Shown: positions 26,139-34,075 of the stretch, piece by piece
Layout: every line of letters starts with the position of its first letter
Position numbering within the stretch: position 1 is the first letter of the stretch
From: Halobacillus naozhouensis
Lineage (GTDB): Bacteria > Bacillota > Bacilli > Bacillales > Halobacillaceae
Reading direction: 5' to 3'
Length of the DNA stretch: 64,000 nucleotides
Assembly: GCF_029714185.1 (NCBI RefSeq)
Contig: NZ_CP121671.1
Coordinates: forward strand, 3,410,001-3,474,000
Notes under the pieces: model-generated
The model's input: the letters and a program-made list of their open reading frames with translations, nothing else
Told to the model about the DNA's origin: nothing
Database searches by the model: none
Position numbers and translations under genes: made by a program

Positions 26139-26300
26139 TAGCCGGGGTAGGACGCTCGCGCCCGTGGGACTCTGATCCCGTCCGCAATACTGTCCACCCC
26201 CTACTTGTAGAAACATGATTGAGGCTGGTTGGGACCTAGATCCCGCATAACAAGCGAAGCTATGACACTACAAGCTAGATATAGGGGCTGCCGGCGAAAC
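26139..26300 (+). ncRNA. Candidate IS110 bridge RNA
   Basis: A G+C-rich, hairpin-dense segment directly upstream of the recombinase. It includes two similar loops, GGGACTCTGATCCC (26166-26179) and GGGACCTAGATCCC (26231-26244), and an outer pairing of GGGGTAGGACG with CGTCC...ACCCCC. IS110 elements of the IS621 type express a bridge RNA from this position that guides target and donor recognition. The RNA ends are not defined. Confidence 0.6.
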
Positions 26301-26324
26301 TAACAAAAGGAGACGTGATAATGA

Positions 26325-27524
26325 ATGGATCCAGTCATTGGCCTGGATATTGCGAAGGGAAAAAGCCAAGTACAAGCCTTTTTACAGAAAAAAGATCCTT
26401 ATAAGAAAAGCTTTGTTTTCGAGCATAACGTTTTAGGCTTACATGATTTTTATCAGTTTTGGTTAGAGGTGGAAGAAATCACAGGGCGACCTCCGGTCGT
26501 CGTTTTTGAATCTACTGGCCATTACCATGAACCAGTTTTGCAGTTCTTAGAGGACCATCAAATTGTCTATTATTTGGTGAATCCGGTTCTTTCCCATGAA
26601 GCTAAGAAGATGAGCTTAAGGAAAGTAAAAACCGACGCCATTGATGCCTTTCGTTTAGGGGAGATGTATTATCTATATGATGACCTCCAACCTTTCAAAA
26701 AGAAAACCGTCAAAATCATGAATTTGAGGAATCTAACGCGCCAACATGACGCGTTAACAGGAACTTATGTACAAGTTAAACTTCAGTTCCAAACCGTATT
26801 GGATCAAGTCTTTCCGGAATATAAAACTGTCTTTGGAGCACTCTATTCACCCACCTCCTTACGAACGTTACTCCACTATCAAACACCTCAAGGTGTTAAG
26901 GAGGAAACGAAGGAAAAAATCGCTGAAGTGATTCTCCAACAAGGGGTTAAACGCTCCTATGGATGGGCATTAGATAAAGCCCATCAGCTAAAAGAGGCAG
27001 CTGAGCGAGACCCTTTCAGACGTAATTTATATACGAGCCATGTGGTGAGTTTAACGATGTTTATTCAACTTCTTCTTCAATACCAAAGGCACCTATCGAA
27101 GCTACTGAAAGAGATAGATGCCTTGGCTGAAGAATTTGATGAGTATGAAATTATCCGATCACTTCCCGGTATTGGTGGAAAGATTGCGGCAACAATCCTT
27201 TCCGAGATTGGGGAGATTGACCAGTTTAACCACCCTAAGAAACTCGTCGCCTACGCAGGAATGGACCCGAGCGTCCATGAATCTGGACAGTTTAAAGCAA
27301 CCATTAACCGAATTACAAAAAGAGGATCGGCTCGCCTGCGACAAAGTCTATATAACGCGGTCCAATGTGGAATAACCAAGAATCGCAACCCAAAATTAAG
27401 AGCATATTACGATAAAAAGCGAGAAGAAGGCAAACCACATAAAGTGGCGATCATTGCTTGTGCAAACAAGCTCATTCACTGGATTTATGCCATCTTAAAA
27501 AGTAAAAAGGCCTATGTGGTTTAA
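26325..27524 (+). CDS. IS110-family transposase (DEDD recombinase)
   Basis: A 399-residue recombinase. N-terminal RuvC-like DEDD domain: Asp8 in GLDIAKGK, Glu62 in FESTGHYH, Asp104 and Asp107 in KTDAIDA. C-terminal Tnp domain: LPGIGGKIAATILSEIGEID, AGMDPSVHESGQF with the likely catalytic serine, then ITKRGSARLRQ. Length and all key residues are normal, so it may be active. Start at 26325 follows AAAGGAG by 13 bases. It likely acts with the upstream bridge RNA. Confidence 0.95.
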   Translation: MDPVIGLDIAKGKSQVQAFLQKKDPYKKSFVFEHNVLGLHDFYQFWLEVEEITGRPPVVVFESTGHYHEPVLQFLEDHQIVYYLVNPVLSHEAKKMSLRKVKTDAIDAFRLGEMYYLYDDLQPFKKKTVKIMNLRNLTRQHDALTGTYVQVKLQFQTVLDQVFPEYKTVFGALYSPTSLRTLLHYQTPQGVKEETKEKIAEVILQQGVKRSYGWALDKAHQLKEAAERDPFRRNLYTSHVVSLTMFIQLLLQYQRHLSKLLKEIDALAEEFDEYEIIRSLPGIGGKIAATILSEIGEIDQFNHPKKLVAYAGMDPSVHESGQFKATINRITKRGSARLRQSLYNAVQCGITKNRNPKLRAYYDKKREEGKPHKVAIIACANKLIHWIYAILKSKKAYVV

Positions 27525-27680
27525 AAGGAACCAATAAAATACTTTTATAGAAAATACTTCAAATCCATTAATATTGAAGTTTATTTAGTATGTTCTTTTT
27601 TATTTTACCATGTCAAATTAATCTTTTTTACCTTTAGCCATTGACCTTCTATTAGCTGGTATTGTTTAATAAAATAAAGT

Positions 27681-28442
27681 TTACCCTTTGCTTGCTACGG
27701 CCTCAAAGGTAACTATTTGATCTGGGGATTTTGGGTATTCTCCAAAATTATAGTCTGATGAAATTTCAATGTTCACAAAGCCAATTTCCTTAAGAATCAT
27801 TTTGAATTCTTCAATCCCATACCATCTTAGTGGAAAGCGTTCCAGTTCAGTTTGTATAAGTCTCCCATTTCTCCATTTCTCGAATCGTCCATGGGAAACT
27901 GTATATTGTTGAACATAATCTACTTCCACATTTCTATCTTCCAATGTGATAATATCCCCATTGGAACACTGCCATGTCCTCGTAGAAACTTCCCCCATTG
28001 GTATTTCAGTTTGTAAGAAAATATCGAGAATGAGCTTTCCACCATTGCAAAGATGCTGAAAAAAATTCTTTAATGCTTTGATGGACTTTTCCCTTTCGTG
28101 CAATAACAAAAATGTTCCCGTTGGGACAATAATAGCTTCATATTCAGTATCCACTGAGAAAGATTCCATTTGTGCTTCGAAAAGCTTAGTAGTCAAACTT
28201 CTTTTTTCGCAGTTTTTACGGCATATTTCTAACATATCGGAGGAACTATCAAAACCATCAACATTCATTCCCTTTTCCAAAAGTGGAATGAGAACACGCC
28301 CTGTGCCTGTAGCAGGTTCAAGAATGTGTCCTTTGACAGAGGTTAATCTATCTATGTAAAATTCTACATCCCCAAATGAATGACCAATAGGTTTATCCAT
28401 ATCGTACACTTCAGATGATAGTGTGCTGTAATACCCTAACAA
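27681..28442 (-). CDS. Class I SAM-dependent methyltransferase
   Basis: A 253-residue cytoplasmic methyltransferase. SAM-binding motif I is HILEPATGTGRVLIPLLEKG; motif II region VDGFDSSSDMLEICR; later VPTGTFLLLHEREKSIKALK. The C-terminal part (ERFPLRWYGIEEFKMILKEI) resembles small-molecule methyltransferases of the UbiE/YxbB kind. Substrate unknown. The TTG at 28442 is preferred because GAGGGGGTGGG precedes it; an ATG ten codons upstream has no site. The IS110 copy ends 20 bases past its stop. Confidence 0.8.
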   Translation of the reverse strand: MLGYYSTLSSEVYDMDKPIGHSFGDVEFYIDRLTSVKGHILEPATGTGRVLIPLLEKGMNVDGFDSSSDMLEICRKNCEKRSLTTKLFEAQMESFSVDTEYEAIIVPTGTFLLLHEREKSIKALKNFFQHLCNGGKLILDIFLQTEIPMGEVSTRTWQCSNGDIITLEDRNVEVDYVQQYTVSHGRFEKWRNGRLIQTELERFPLRWYGIEEFKMILKEIGFVNIEISSDYNFGEYPKSPDQIVTFEAVASKG

Positions 28443-28490
28443 TTTTCCCACCCCCTCAAAATTTAGTATCATTATAACAAACTTTGGAAT

Positions 28491-28575
28491 TTATTCCTCC
28501 CAATATAGCCCTTAAAATGTAGAGAGGACGCGTTATTTGATAAACGCGCCCTATTCCGGAAGAATGTTTCTAAGA
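28491..28575 (+). repeat. Dispersed repeat, complete copy
   Basis: TTATTCCTCCCAATATAGCCC, arm TTAAAATGTAGAGAGGACG, CGTTATTTGATAAACG, CGCCCTATTCCGGAAGAATG. Confidence 0.88.
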
Positions 28576-28618
28576 CTTTAAAGTATGGCAGCCGTTAGCA
28601 TAAGAAATGAAGACAAAT

Positions 28619-29101
28619 TTATTTCTCTTCTACATTAATTACCACACTTCCAAATAAATTCTCACCAAAGTATGCTTTTAACTTCCATAATCCTGGACTC
28701 GGTAACATCATCAATGAAGGAATATGATGGTCTGCACCCATATGAGGTGTAAGATCGGGATTGTTATTTGGGGTTTCAAAAACGGTTAGGTTTTCACCTG
28801 TTTCTTTACTTACCGCAATAACTTTAAACGATTGCGTTAATACTTTTTGTTCGCCCCAAAAATGCCACATATATTTCTGTTTTTCGCCTTCAATAAACGG
28901 TCCATACTCTGCAAAACCTAATTTGCCATTATTACCAATCCTAAATACAAAATCACCTTTTTGCCCATCATCAGTGACTACAACTTCCCTTACTAATGTT
29001 CCGCTCACTTCCCAGTTTTCAGTCTTAATGGTTGGCTCTTGTTTTGAACAACCAATTAGTAATAGGCATATTATCGTCACTAAACTAAGTATTTTTTTCA
29101 T
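28619..29101 (-). CDS. Lipoprotein, DUF4871-like
   Basis: A 160-residue lipoprotein (signal ending ICLLLIGC, Cys18) with a single beta-sandwich-like domain: DFVFRIGNNGKLGFAEYGPF, YMWHFWGEQKVLTQSF, then HHIPSLMMLPSPGLWKLKAY and FGSVVINV. This resembles Bacillus DUF4871 proteins, function unknown. GAAAGGGG precedes ATG. Single gene between two repeat copies. Family call is from memory of the SLMMLPSPGLWKL motif. Confidence 0.7.
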   Translation of the reverse strand: MKKILSLVTIICLLLIGCSKQEPTIKTENWEVSGTLVREVVVTDDGQKGDFVFRIGNNGKLGFAEYGPFIEGEKQKYMWHFWGEQKVLTQSFKVIAVSKETGENLTVFETPNNNPDLTPHMGADHHIPSLMMLPSPGLWKLKAYFGENLFGSVVINVEEK

Positions 29102-29232
29102 CTTGTCCCCTTTCTATATCTGCGTTATTAGTAACTCAAATGATGGTGGTTATTCTAAATCAGATAAATTCTCCCTATACCGCGTTAACATTACTAACAA
29201 TTATTTCAAAATTCCACCATTTCCACAATTCC

Positions 29233-29323
29233 TTATTCCATAATATGGCCCTTAAATTAAAAAAAGGACACGTTATTCGATAAACGCGCCCCTTATCTTG
29301 AAGTATTGATTTCGAGGTAATTC
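29233..29323 (+). repeat. Dispersed repeat, complete copy
   Basis: TTATTCCATAATATGGCCCTT, arm, ACACGTTATTCGATAAACG, CGCCCCTTATCTTGAAGTAT, TGATTTCGAGGTAATT. Confidence 0.9.
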
Positions 29324-29384
29324 ATATATAATCTTCCGTTTTAGCCCCCTATAATGGAAAAACTGTAAAGCTAATGAAGCCTTT

Positions 29385-29879
29385 TTAAAAGCTGCGTTTC
29401 CCTGCCCAAGCTCCCTGCATTTTACTAAGGAATACAATTTGCCCAATATGATATGCGTCGTGCATTGCTAAACTCTTCAATTCAAGCACTAGTGAATTAT
29501 CTTCTCCTGGAACCTTTCTATACAAATCTACATGTTCTGATTTTGCTAGTATTTTTTCAAGTTCGCGATGAACATAAAAGTATTCTTGTTTTGTTTCCTT
29601 CCAATTTTCTACCGTCTCAGTTGGTAATCGAAATGTAGATTCATTATTTTCTGCCTGTGGTTCATTCGCTGTTTCACCAAGAAATCGCATCAGATATCTC
29701 TTTTCATAGAAAAGTAAATGACTAACTAATTCCCAAATGGAATTCATTGTCCCATTAGCTGGTTTCCAAATTGCCTGTTCAAAGGTAATATCCTCTAGCA
29801 CTTTTTCAAGTGGCGGAAACCAATCTTCTTCATCTAAGCAGCTTGCCCATTGTTGTAACAAAAGTGTTTTTACCTCCAT
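29385..29879 (-). CDS. DinB-family protein
   Basis: A 164-residue four-helix protein of the DinB/YfiT group. Putative metal ligands are His54 in LVSHLLFYEKRY and the HDAYHIGQI motif near residue 139. Members are metal-dependent thiol transferases or hydrolases of mostly unknown substrate, often damage- or stress-related. GGAGGGAATGGG precedes ATG. Single gene between repeat copies. Length normal. Confidence 0.85.
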   Translation of the reverse strand: MEVKTLLLQQWASCLDEEDWFPPLEKVLEDITFEQAIWKPANGTMNSIWELVSHLLFYEKRYLMRFLGETANEPQAENNESTFRLPTETVENWKETKQEYFYVHRELEKILAKSEHVDLYRKVPGEDNSLVLELKSLAMHDAYHIGQIVFLSKMQGAWAGKRSF

Positions 29880-29995
29880 TTCCCATTCCCTCCAATTTAA
29901 TCAGTTTAATAGATAAAACCATACAGAATTCTCAAAGGAATTTTAAATACCCACTTACCAAAATATTCAATGTGTTTTTCCATTTTCCTGCACAA

Positions 29996-30046
29996 TTCTT
30001 AAGATAAAAAAAAGGCAACTATTCTTATTGAATAATCGCCCCCTCG
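29996..30046 (+). repeat. Dispersed repeat, variant with ACTATTC stem
   Basis: AAGATAAAAAAAAGGCAACT, ATTCTTATTGAAT, AATCGCCCCC; the pairing is kept though the stem bases differ from other copies. Confidence 0.6.
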
Positions 30047-30056
30047 TATATTATTA

Positions 30057-30077
30057 TTAACCAGATTTTCCAGGTTA
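30057..30077. repeat. Short palindrome appended to the repeat
   Basis: TTAACCAGATTTTCCAGGTTA, related to 26091-26113. Confidence 0.45.
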
Positions 30078-30115
30078 CTAATAGATTTCTTCATTATCAG
30101 CTACATGAAAAAATA

Positions 30116-30610
30116 TCAATTCATACCCTCTCTTAATTTGACCATGTTATACCAACTTACTCCACCATGTTTTGATTCAGACATGCCATGGTTATCAAAC
30201 CTTAATTTTTCATAAAAAGATACTAATTCCTGTTTACAAGTTAAAGTAATTCCTTCTCTTTCATTTTCTTTTACAAATTCTTCCATTCTATCAATTAAAT
30301 TCTTTGCAATCCTTTGACTTCTTGCTTGTTTGGACACTGCTAATCCTAAAACACTCTGATATCCTCCTTTTTTCGGATTCTCTTTGATTTCCGTAAAAAG
30401 ATTATCGGTTATGTAAGGTTGATTAATAACAGGTCCATTAATATATCCAAGAATCTCCCCATCCCTTTCTGCCACAATAAAGGTATCAGCTATCAACTGA
30501 CTCTCCAAAAATATTTCTTTTGGTGCAGCTTCTTCTAACGAAAAGCCCTCATTCTCAATAAGTAATAACTGTTCTAAATCTGCATCTTGAACATTTCTTA
30601 AAGAAATCAT
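30116..30610 (-). CDS. GNAT-family N-acetyltransferase
   Basis: A 164-residue acetyltransferase. The fold begins ISLRNVQDADLEQLLLIEN, with the beta4 segment AERDGEILGYINGP, the acetyl-CoA-binding loop VSKQARSQRIAKNLIDRMEE (Q/RxxGxG/A variant RSQRIA) and a C-terminal FYEKLRF. The substrate is unknown. A weak ribosome site (GGAATGGGG) precedes ATG. Single gene of the array. Confidence 0.85.
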   Translation of the reverse strand: MISLRNVQDADLEQLLLIENEGFSLEEAAPKEIFLESQLIADTFIVAERDGEILGYINGPVINQPYITDNLFTEIKENPKKGGYQSVLGLAVSKQARSQRIAKNLIDRMEEFVKENEREGITLTCKQELVSFYEKLRFDNHGMSESKHGGVSWYNMVKLREGMN

Positions 30611-30723
30611 CTTGTTAAAACCCCATTCCTAGCTGGATTTACCAATAAAAAAAGATTTTCCCTAAACAGGATTCATAGCTTTCTTCCCCCAAGGCCTCAA
30701 CAAAAGCTTTTTTGGTATTGAAG

Positions 30724-30765
30724 AAGGGGCTGAACTCCTTCTGAGAGTTAGCCCCTTTAATTACT
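30724..30765. terminator. Terminator-like hairpin
   Basis: GGGGCTGAACTC/GAGAGTTAGCCCC stem with T-rich sequence on both sides. It probably ends the DUF1062 gene at 30820 on the minus strand. Confidence 0.75.
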
Positions 30766-30819
30766 TATTAAAGCCCAAATAACATAATAACTGAAGACTT
30801 TCATGAATAAATCACAGCC

Positions 30820-31401
30820 TTAACTTTTATACAAACTACCTGCAACTGTTACTTGTAAATTATCAATAATTTTTTTCTTCATATTTATATTTGGATTTAG
30901 CATTAACATTCCATCAATCTCCAGTTTTTTTAGATTGGACCTTGAAATGCCAAGTATTTCTGCCAATAGTTTATCAATTCTAAGATCAAAATCATATTTA
31001 GAGTAAAACCTAATGATGAGATTGTGAGATTTTGATTCAAGCCTTTCCTCCTTTAACTCGAAACGTATATTTGTATTCACTTCATTACATAGTTTTCGCA
31101 AATGAGTGAATTGAAAAGCATAGTGCCAGATTGTCTCTTTATCATTATCCATAAATTTGTAATATAGTTCAGAATTAATTTTGTTTACGTGTACTCTAGA
31201 TAAAATAGGTAAATTCCAAGTTCCCTCACAATGTGTACAGTTATAAATGACCCAAACATCAACCATTTTTTGATTTGAATTTATCCTGAATTTCTCACTA
31301 CAATAGAATTCTGTATCCCTTTTACATTTACTACAGTTCCTGATTACGTTGGGTATTTCTTGAGGAATAATCTCATATGTTAATAAATCATAAACGCTCA
31401 T
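30820..31401 (-). CDS. DUF1062 family protein
   Basis: A 193-residue cytoplasmic protein. The N-terminal half is a zinc ribbon (NCSKCKRDTEFYCSEKFRIN ... VIYNCTHCEGTWNLPI, two CxxC pairs). The C-terminal half is helical with a possible S4-like patch (LLAEILGISRSNLKKLEIDG). This is the layout of DUF1062. The function is unknown; a nucleic-acid role is only inferred. The start at 31401 has GGAGGAG upstream; a longer frame lacks one. Confidence 0.8.
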   Translation of the reverse strand: MSVYDLLTYEIIPQEIPNVIRNCSKCKRDTEFYCSEKFRINSNQKMVDVWVIYNCTHCEGTWNLPILSRVHVNKINSELYYKFMDNDKETIWHYAFQFTHLRKLCNEVNTNIRFELKEERLESKSHNLIIRFYSKYDFDLRIDKLLAEILGISRSNLKKLEIDGMLMLNPNINMKKKIIDNLQVTVAGSLYKS

Positions 31402-31471
31402 ACATCGCTCCTCCTGTAATTCAGAGGAACGCCAATAACGGTTGAATGGAGAAAGATTTCCCATTTTGAAA

Positions 31472-31498
31472 AGCGGGATACCTTATAGGGATCCCGCT
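31472..31498. terminator. Hairpin upstream of the DUF1062 gene
   Basis: AGCGGGAT/ATCCCGCT stem. No nearby plus-strand gene; possibly a transcription boundary. Confidence 0.4.
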
Positions 31499-31531
31499 AG
31501 GAATTAAACCAACTGATTATCCCGCGTTCCC

Positions 31532-31617
31532 TGTAATGGTTAAAAATAGACACACTTATCCTATGACTAAAAATGCTAAGAAAAAATGTACTATTGAGTT
31601 ACTTTTTAACCATTACA
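31532..31617. repeat. 86-bp element with 15-bp inverted termini (MITE-like)
   Basis: TGTAATGGTTAAAAA (31532-31546) and its exact inverse TTTTTAACCATTACA (31603-31617) flank 56 bases with no gene. The shape is that of a miniature inverted-repeat element, but no target duplication is clear. Confidence 0.5.
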
Positions 31618-31761
31618 AGTTGTTGGCAAATCAATTCCACCTTCCATATTTCTCCTATATATCAGTATACCACTATGGTACTCTGTGTCAAAGCTATTCT
31701 CTAACAATATTATCAGTGAAAAAAAGGGCGATTGCAAATTATGTTCGGCTTGTTCCATTCT

Positions 31762-31803
31762 AGCCCGTTTCTTTAAGACTCGAATTCAGGATAATATTGC
31801 GAT
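31762..31803 (+). repeat. Dispersed repeat, right arm and terminus
   Basis: AGCCCGTTTCTTTAAGACTC then GAATTCAGGATAATATTG, adjacent to the stop at 31811. Confidence 0.7.
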
Positions 31804-31810
31804 TTAAGAA

Positions 31811-32409
31811 CTATGCAAACCTTACACCTAACAGACCTGTAACCAGGCCAGTAATTATCCCTATTGTACATAAAATCAGCCAAATCTGTTTATTACTCGG
31901 CTTCGTATGGTAATGCCAACCGACGACTCCTAATAGGAGACCTTCAATTATAAACCATGGTTCAAATAGGAGTAGATCCCAAAGTACATAGGCATGTTCA
32001 CTTATGTTAAAGGTTTCTGATTCCAACCCCACCACACCTGTCATTTGAAGAATCCGATAAATAATTCCATAAATGCCATGGGAAGTAGAAATAGCACAAC
32101 CGATCAAAGCTATTGTGAGCAGCAACCAGGTTAGAATTCTTCTTTTCTTAAGATGAACAAAGGCCAGACCAAGAAACCCTGCAGCTGTAAGGATGACTGA
32201 AGCTACCCAGTTTATCAGCTGAAATTCTGGAAGTTCAGCAACAGATGGTTTTAGAAGCGAAAAACCCACTGTTCCGCCATAGCCCAATAAAGGTGGGGCA
32301 GCATATAGGCAATTGACCAAATGAATACACCATACCCCGCCAACATCAGAGATTGATTTCGAGATCGTTCAGGCTGCCGGTCAAGTAACATGAGTTCTTT
32401 CGAAATCAT
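31811..32409 (-). pseudogene. DUF3995-like membrane protein, frameshifted
   Basis: Two overlapping frames encode one protein. The first, from ATG 32409 with AAAGGG upstream, gives MISKELMLLDRQPERSRN through YGVFIWSIAYMLPHLYWA. Near 32270-32280 the frame changes and continues GGTVGFSLLKPSVAELPE through four further hydrophobic segments to TTGLLGVRFA-like end. The intact product would be ~200 residues with about five helices. Family name is from the HLYWALGGTVG-like motif, so moderate. Confidence 0.65.
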
Positions 32410-32439
32410 AACTATTCGCCCTTTCTACATGATTAATTA

Positions 32440-32523
32440 TTAAGGAAAACGAAACATTCCTTTGTGACCATAAATTGCTGGGATCCCTTCAATCACATCT
32501 ACGCCTAAAAACTCTTCATTAGG
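32440..32523 (-). pseudogene. Orphan C-terminal gene fragment
   Basis: 27 codons read PNEEFLGVDVIEGIPAIYGH then KGMFRFP and a TAA. Composition is protein-like but a stop lies just upstream and there is no start. Family unknown. Confidence 0.4.
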
Positions 32524-32590
32524 CTAAAGAATTCTATAAAAAAAGCTCAATCCTTTTAAAAGAATTACGTAAATAACTAAGGATGAATTT

Positions 32591-32679
32591 AATATTATCT
32601 CGAAACTGAGTCTTCAACTATCCTGCCCGATTGTTCCACAAACGCGCCCCTATCACGGAAGACTTGATTTTAAGATATC
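32591..32679 (+). repeat. Dispersed repeat with both inverted termini, stem partly deleted
   Basis: AATATTATCTCGAAACTGAG at the left mirrors the right end CGGAAGACTTGATTTTAAGA. Compared with 33562-33667 it lacks about 45 bases, with the junction at a repeated GCCC. Confidence 0.85.
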
Positions 32680-32718
32680 TTCAAGATCTTCAATTAACGC
32701 ATCCAATAGGTTAATAAT

Positions 32719-33063
32719 CTAATTCACCGTATCTACTTCAAAATTTAATCTATCTAAATCCCAGACATCTTCATCATAATTTTTGATAACCTTCACCTGT
32801 ACTTTTTGCCCTTCACCATATTTCTTTGGATTGGTCACTCGTATAGTTTGTGAATCTGGCTTATTTTCAAATTCATATGACTCTGTAGAGAATCCTGCAT
32901 CGCCAACTGTTGTCCATGATTTGATTTCAATTTCCATATCCCCACTTTTTTTATTGATTTCTTTTATTTCTCCTTGAATAAATGTTCCTTCTTCAACCTG
33001 TGAACAACCTATCAAAGTAATAGCTAAAGCTGCAATAATGAAGAACATCTTGCTTTTTAACAT
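32719..33063 (-). CDS. Small lipoprotein, OB-fold-like
   Basis: A 114-residue lipoprotein (signal AALAITLIGC, Cys20). The mature part is a small beta barrel-like domain (TFIQGEIKEINKKSGDMEIE, then SQTIRVTNPKKYGEGQKVQV), the pattern of YobA/DUF3221-type lipoproteins. The function is unknown. Start ATG is preceded by AAAGGGG. Single gene flanked by repeat copies. Confidence 0.7.
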   Translation of the reverse strand: MLKSKMFFIIAALAITLIGCSQVEEGTFIQGEIKEINKKSGDMEIEIKSWTTVGDAGFSTESYEFENKPDSQTIRVTNPKKYGEGQKVQVKVIKNYDEDVWDLDRLNFEVDTVN

Positions 33064-33138
33064 TTGGTAATCCCCTTTAAAGATACATCTATAATAGTCC
33101 CTGTGCTTAAATAATTAGGAAAAATCATCTTTTTAGCA

Positions 33139-33180
33139 TTCCGCCCTCAATACATAAAAACTTGATACTGAGTTAATCTC
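33139..33180 (+). repeat. Dispersed repeat, right-arm remnant
   Basis: TCCGCCCTCAATACATAAAA then ACTTGATACTGAGTTAATCT; degenerate. Confidence 0.4.
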
Positions 33181-33203
33181 CCGTCATTCACGAATCTATG
33201 TAC

Positions 33204-33461
33204 TTATTTAATCATTCGATCTATTTTGTTTTTTATGGATGTGTCGTTAGTAAAAAGAATGTAATTCTGTTTACTTGTTTTTATTACAACCCTTTCCGTC
33301 GTAGCATAAGGATATCCAATTCTCATAGCAGTTTGCTCTTCCCCACCATATGTTTCATCACTAATGACTTCTATGGTTTCATTTTTCGGTATCTCTACTT
33401 TGCTAAGCTGCCATGAAACAATAATATTTTCGTTACTCTCTTTTACTTTTATTCCTATCAT
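33204..33461 (-). CDS. SunI/YnzG-family (PH-like) protein
   Basis: An 85-residue protein closely resembling the family of SunI, the sublancin immunity protein of B. subtilis phage SPbeta, and its paralogue YnzG. Visible signature: MIGIKVKESNENIIVSWQLS, then DETYGGEEQTAMRIGYPYAT, then TERVVIKT and NYILFTND. SunI is membrane-associated and protects against the bacteriocin sublancin. No sublancin gene is visible here, so it would be an orphan immunity or housekeeping relative. The start at 33461 follows GGGGGG; earlier codons lack a ribosome site. Confidence 0.85.
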   Translation of the reverse strand: MIGIKVKESNENIIVSWQLSKVEIPKNETIEVISDETYGGEEQTAMRIGYPYATTERVVIKTSKQNYILFTNDTSIKNKIDRMIK

Positions 33462-33561
33462 AAAAAACCCCCCAAAACTTAAATTATATGTCCAATACAT
33501 TTCGGATTTAACACCTATTATTATAGATACGATACCAATCCAATTTAGTTTCAACTGACTA

Positions 33562-33667
33562 TTACCTCGAAATCAAGTCTTCAACTATCTTGCCCTTATA
33601 TGTAAGAAGGGCGCTTACCTTTATTCAAGATAAGCGCCCGATTGTTTTACAATGCGCCCCTATCCCG
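33562..33667 (+). repeat. Composite dispersed repeat, complete
   Basis: Left terminus TACCTCGAAATCAAGTCTTC, arm, GGGCGCTTA stem, then a second right half GCGCCCCTATCCCG. The C-terminal codons and stop of the next gene lie inside it (33647 onward). Confidence 0.9.
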
Positions 33668-33967
33668 ATATAAAAACAACGTAAGTGCATTTAATAAAAT
33701 GGTAACAATGACAAGTACTGTTGAAGCAACAGCTACACCACGCATTGTATCCCCCAGAGCAGCCCAGTCTTCAATTTTTACCAAGTGAAGGTTATAAAAA
33801 ATTTGTAAACATATTGCGATAGCGCAAGCGCTGAAACTGATAATAGAAAGAGCAATCCATTTCATATTCTTCTGTTTTTTATCTCCCGCAAGATTAATAA
33901 TAGGAATTATCCAAGCTACTAATCCAAGTATCAAACTTCCGACGTTAAGCCAACCAGCATCAATCAT
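33647..33967 (-). CDS. Hypothetical three-TM protein ending inside a repeat
   Basis: A 106-residue protein with three helices (VGSLILGLVAWIIPIINLAG; KWIALSIISFSACAIAICLQ; VAVASTVLVIVTILLNALTL). The last residues (LYRDRGAL) and the stop are encoded by the dispersed repeat, so the gene's end was either created or captured by the element. AAGGTGGG precedes ATG. Family not recognised. Confidence 0.65.
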   Translation of the reverse strand: MIDAGWLNVGSLILGLVAWIIPIINLAGDKKQKNMKWIALSIISFSACAIAICLQIFYNLHLVKIEDWAALGDTMRGVAVASTVLVIVTILLNALTLFLYRDRGAL

Positions 33968-34002
33968 ATTTCATCCCACCTTCATTTTTTCTTTCTAAAT
34001 TT

Positions 34003-34075
34003 CTCCTTAACAAATGGCCCTATACATTAAGAAAAGCGCAATTCTTTGCTCGAGAATTGCGCCCTTTAGTTTAAC
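34003..34075 (+). repeat. Dispersed repeat copy (GCGCAATTCT stem)
   Basis: CTTAACAAATGGCCCTATAC, stem AGCGCAATTCT...GAGAATTGCGCC, arm CTTTAGTTTAACAAG. The stop codon of the DUF3953 gene lies within it. Confidence 0.88.

Larger units (their letters stand above)
26115..27660 (+). mobile_element. Complete IS110-family element
   Basis: Comprises a structured non-coding left region, an intact transposase and a ~135-base right end finishing TTCTATTAGCTGGT at 27660. The right boundary is set by where the two copies diverge. The left boundary is only approximate (between about 26110 and 26140), because the second copy is truncated. No terminal inverted repeats or target duplications, as expected for the family. 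Confidence 0.8.

Noticed and set aside
31536..31763. 75-codon plus-strand frame
   Set aside because: Starts within the MITE-like inverted repeat, has no ribosome site, and its composition is typical of non-coding AT-rich DNA.
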